Shown here piece by piece: positions 60,967 through 64,000 of a stretch of 64,000 bases of DNA. The stretch spans positions 19,409,501 to 19,473,500 of the forward strand of contig CM045733.1 of NCBI GenBank assembly GCA_024760905.1, written 5' to 3'. The DNA is from Plotosus lineatus. Taxonomy: Eukaryota > Chordata > Actinopteri > Siluriformes > Plotosidae. The translations under genes and the position numbers were made by a program. The notes under the pieces are model-generated. The model made no database searches and was not told the DNA's origin. It was given only the letters and a program-made list of their open reading frames with translations. How positions within the stretch are numbered: the stretch's first letter is position 1; each line of letters starts with the position of its first letter.

Positions 60967-61878
60967 AGCGATCAGCAACCCATGGCTCTTTCACCTCTCT
61001 GGTGCGGCTCCGTGGCTTTTCAAAATAATGTTGTACTTTACGGTAGCCGAGAGGTGCACCACAAACATCATCTACAAAAACCACTGCATCACCTGCAAAA
61101 AGAAAATGCCATTTATTTACTCACATCGGAATCCCTCCGGGCTCCCAGGGGTAGAGAGTTAAACCAGTTTTCGCCTGAATGATGCAGAGTCCTGCAACGG
61201 TCGGGTACCCACAAGTACCCAGTGGATACCCGTCCAAAAATGCTCTTTTATGGTTGAAAATTACATAGATGAAAATTAACAGTCACGGGTGTGGGCAGAT
61301 ATTTATTTGGTGTGGGCGAGGTGATTTTGTGTGTGTGTTCTTGTAGACATGCCTATCGCTATATTAATCAGCTACATTGAGAGTCTCAGTGTTTTTGATC
61401 TGCTGTGTTGGTGGATTTCCAAATTCTTGTGCTCATGGCAAGGAGTGTTCTCACCATCAGCCAGCAGCAGTGCGGTGAGCGAGAGATTTTTTCTGCCGCC
61501 AGGGTTTGTAATCCAGGAACAAAAATCACAGCTGAAGTAAGAGCCAGTAAATGAGATTTGTTTATACACAGCAATCTCCGAATTAAATAACTCTCCTCCC
61601 AGTGACAAAATAAAACACTGGGTGTGGTTCAGTCTCCACTCTGAGAATGGGTCGGTCAGTGCAGTATTAAGCATTAATATTATTTAAAAGAATGTTGAGC
61701 AGGCTCCTTCTTAAAATAAGTCTTTATATACTTTTGTGTTTCTGTCATTTTTGTAAATTAAAACTATGACAAAACAACATTAATATAATGAATTAAGAAA
61801 AAGAAGATCCCACGAAGGGAGTGATGGTGAGGTAACCCGTTAACACATCTGGCTGAAAGACAAAGGTTGCCGACCCCT
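60967..61878 (+). mobile_element. hAT-type element, internally deleted
   Basis: Left end CAGCGATCAGCAACCCATGG, right end in complement CAGGGGTCGGCAACCTTTGT. No clean 8-bp duplication was seen. A C-terminal transposase remnant lies inside. Confidence 0.68.
61400..61560 (+). pseudogene. hAT transposase dimerisation-domain remnant
   Basis: DLLCWWISKF, then SPSASSSAVSERFF, SAARVCNPGTKITAEVRAS after one frame change: the hATC signature (PASSAxSERxFSAAG). The remainder of the protein is absent. Confidence 0.75.
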
Positions 61879-62114
61879 GAACTAGAAGTATCCAGAACAC
61901 CAAGGCAGGTTCCATTCCGATGATGACCTTGTTTCATACAACATTCACCTTCTTAGCACTTCTGCAGCAAAACGTTTTCCTTCCTGAATCATATCAAGCA
62001 GTTCTACTTTTTCATGCAGCGTCATTACCTTTTTCTGGTGCTTCGGCGCCTTATCAGAAGTCTGAGAAGTGTTTGGGTGGCATAACGGAGCTTAACTGTA
62101 ATTAAAAACAGTTA

Positions 62115-62133
62115 ATATATATATATATATATG

Positions 62134-62171
<38 letters not shown>
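62115..62171 (+). repeat. (AT)n(GT)n microsatellite
   Basis: AT then GT runs adjoining a SINE end. Confidence 0.95.
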
Positions 62172-62173
<2 letters not shown>

Positions 62174-62420
62174 CAGTTCATTTTCTGTACCCGCTTAATC
62201 CTAATTTGGGTCGCGGGGAGGCTGGTGCCCATCCCAGCCAACTTCGGGCGAGGGCAGAGTACACCCTGGACAGCTCGCCAGGCCATCGCAGGGCGGAAAC
62301 ACGCTGACGGCTTTGCAGCCTACTCTTGTCGAAAGTCAGCAATGGTTCTTTTACATGCCTCACACCATAGACAGTGAGAGACATGGCCGGTCTTTGATAA
62401 CCCAGTTAGCTCCACTGGGG
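62172..62420 (-). mobile_element. 5'-truncated SINE, L2-type tail
   Basis: Complement: core CAGCTAACTGGGTTATCAAA, GCGTGTTTCCGCCCTGCGAT, tail GATTAAGCGGGTACAGAAAA. The tRNA head is missing at the AT run near 62421. Confidence 0.88.
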
Positions 62421-62719
62421 GATATATATATATGTATATACACACATATAATATTTGTACAATTAAATTTGGCGTAGCCTAGCCTAGGATAGCCTAGAGA
62501 CAAGCTAATTCGATTTTCTGACTTAACTCGTCTCTCCTGAAAACAATTAACGGCCTAAGCCGAGGCATACCTGTACAGAATTTAGCAGATGCTTTTATCC
62601 AGAGCAACTTACAGAAGTGCTTTAAAGTCTCTATCAGTGAATATATTCTTGTATTGGTTTGTTGGAACACAGACTAAGTATATTGTCAGTCAAACTCAGA
62701 TGGTAGGTGTTGTGTGAGG

Positions 62720-62723
<4 letters not shown>

Positions 62724-62762
<39 letters not shown>
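62724..62762 (+). repeat. (GT)n microsatellite
   Basis: About 20 GT units. Confidence 0.96.
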
Positions 62763-62766
<4 letters not shown>

Positions 62767-62779
62767 TTTCCAGCATAGA

Positions 62780-63460
62780 TACCCAGTGACTCAGCTGTCC
62801 AGAGGAAGTTTTTTCCACCTCTTTGGATCCACTGGGTGAAGGCGGGGCACACCATGAACATCTCGCCAGACCATTGCAGGGCAACACACACAAAACAGGG
62901 TAATGGTGACTCAGTGGGTAACGGTGTGGGTTTCCGTTCAGTAGGTTGGAATTTTAAGCCCCAGTACCAAGTTGCCACTGATGGGACATTGAGCAAGGCC
63001 CTTCTTCACCCTCAACTTCTCAGTTGTATAAATGTATTGCTTTTCATAAGGGTGTTTGTCAAATGCCGTAAATGTCAATGTAAATCATTCACACTTACCT
63101 CCGGTCCTGTTACATCCAGTTGGGAATGGATAGAAGTGTTCCCATCCAGATGGGAATGGATAGAAGCCTGAGCACCTGGTGGAAATCCATGAAATCATGT
63201 GGAGAACATCCATTTATTCATTCATCGTCTTAGCTGAGGAGGAGGCTGACACCCATATCAGTGGACTGTGGGTGATGGCTCAGTACACCCTGAACAGCTT
63301 GACAGGACATCTCAGGGCCAACACAAAAACAACCACTCTCAAATTCACATTCACTCTCACAACTTAAGGTGCAATGTACAACCGTCAATCAGAATACTGT
63401 GTATGGTTTTTGGACTGTAGGAGAACCAAGAGGAAACCCATGCAATCACTGGGAGAGCAT
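62780..63460. repeat. L2-tail fragments with a nested SINE
   Basis: 62820-62895 and about 63200-63460 are L2-tail-like (GGCGGGGCACACCATGAACA; CAGTACACCCTGAACAGCTT). 62897-63090 is a + strand SINE of the 59555 family (GTGACTCAGTGGGTAACGGT, TGTCAAATGCCGTAAATGTC). A 26-bp tandem unit (GGGAATGGATAGAAG) occurs at 63121-63170. Confidence 0.55.
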
Positions 63461-63479
63461 ACTATCCGTGTATACAGTA

Positions 63480-63963
63480 CTGTAATGCGAAAAGTTCCCC
63501 AATTTGTCCCGCAGAGAGCGCGCTTTCGCAAGAAATATTTCTGATGTTGCATTACTCCGATCGTCCTTTAGGTGTCAGTCTTGATCTGTTTAAGTTGTGG
63601 TAATACTGTAATAATAAAGGCTGGCTTTTCCTCTTCCTCCTATATCGCCTCACTAGGTGGAGGCGTCAGTAGAGACGGGCAACAACCCGTTCCGACCTGG
63701 GTCAGTGTCCGCCGGAGTTCAACCGAAACCCACAACTGAACACACCCGTTCGGAGAGCTGGTTTATTAACGGAACTGTTTGGGGTTTGAGGGAGCGAGAG
63801 TACCCGAGTGCAGGCGGAATCGTCGGGGCAGGAAAGGTCTCTGAAAACCACGATACTCAACAATACCCGACACGCAGCGTGGAGAGAAAACACGGCATCC
63901 GGCCTGCGAGAAACAAGTAGCCGAGGGCTGGTAGTCTGGTCTCAGCCGCTCTTTTAATTTCTG
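63480..63963 (+). promoter_or_regulatory. possible promoter and non-coding first exon of the next gene
   Basis: CpG content rises relative to the rest of the window and repeats stop. A strong donor CTG|GTAAGT follows 63963 on the + strand. No conserved peptide is visible in any frame, so if transcribed it is probably 5' UTR. In human SEPHS1 follows PHYH but on the other strand; identity is unknown. Confidence 0.35.
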
Positions 63964-64000
63964 GTAAGTGTCGTTTGAACGCATTTTTCAGGCTTGAGCT

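Noticed and set aside
63657..63920. 87-codon frame at the right edge as a protein gene
   Set aside because: No recognisable motif, and the strong donor downstream fits a 5' UTR exon better.

Overview
This is vertebrate nuclear DNA, almost certainly from a ray-finned (teleost) fish. Coding sequence is split into short exons with GT-AG introns, GT/AT microsatellites are abundant, and intergenic and intronic DNA is full of Tc1-like, pogo/Tigger-like and hAT DNA transposons, APE-type LINEs and tRNA-headed SINEs typical of fish. The species cannot be fixed from the sequence alone. Gene assignments rest on recalled human protein sequences and on splice phases read by eye.

Three protein genes are present. 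(1) mcm10 on the + strand, 168-24031: 15 coding exons, from within the gene to the stop, with the N-terminal exons off the left edge. (2) ucma on the - strand, 39289-25832: a complete five-exon gene encoding 134 residues, all introns in phase 1. (3) phyh on the - strand, 57007-43551: seven coding exons covering all but the last ~17 residues. Exon 1 carries a one-base frame break, intron 2 has a GC donor, and the conserved terminal exon was not found. The order MCM10-UCMA-PHYH and the orientations match human chromosome 10p13. mcm10 (replication initiation factor), ucma (secreted cartilage matrix Gla protein) and phyh (peroxisomal alpha-oxidation enzyme) share no pathway; they are an old neighbourhood, not an operon. 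The right edge (63.5-64 kb) looks like the promoter and non-coding first exon of another + strand gene.

Layout: 0.2-24 kb, mcm10 with repeat-filled introns. These hold a palindromic TA-flanked element (1965-2655), two Tc1-like copies (8149-9528 and 11139-12680), a decayed pogo element (12968-13748), and a nested stack in the last intron (17565-23136) of a Tigger-like element containing a second TA element, a LINE and a SINE. 24-25.8 kb is the tail-to-tail mcm10/ucma intergenic stretch. 25.8-39.3 kb is ucma; its 9.8-kb third intron holds a Tigger derivative inside a mariner remnant, a full-length 3.1-kb LINE with a 16-bp target duplication, and several SINEs. 39.3-43.5 kb is intergenic. 43.5-57.0 kb is phyh, whose introns hold two copies of one TA-flanked element (one with a Tc1 inserted, the other with a SINE inserted), a hAT element, a reverse-oriented LINE and more SINEs. 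57.1-63.5 kb is intergenic and repeat-rich.

The most unusual signals are: a SINE family with two alternative tails, one of which joins the 5' and 3' ends of the resident LINE; two LINE copies sharing one reading-frame lesion; reciprocal empty sites in the TA element pair; mcm10 splice sites embedded in GT microsatellites; and the broken frame, GC-AG intron and missing last exon of phyh.
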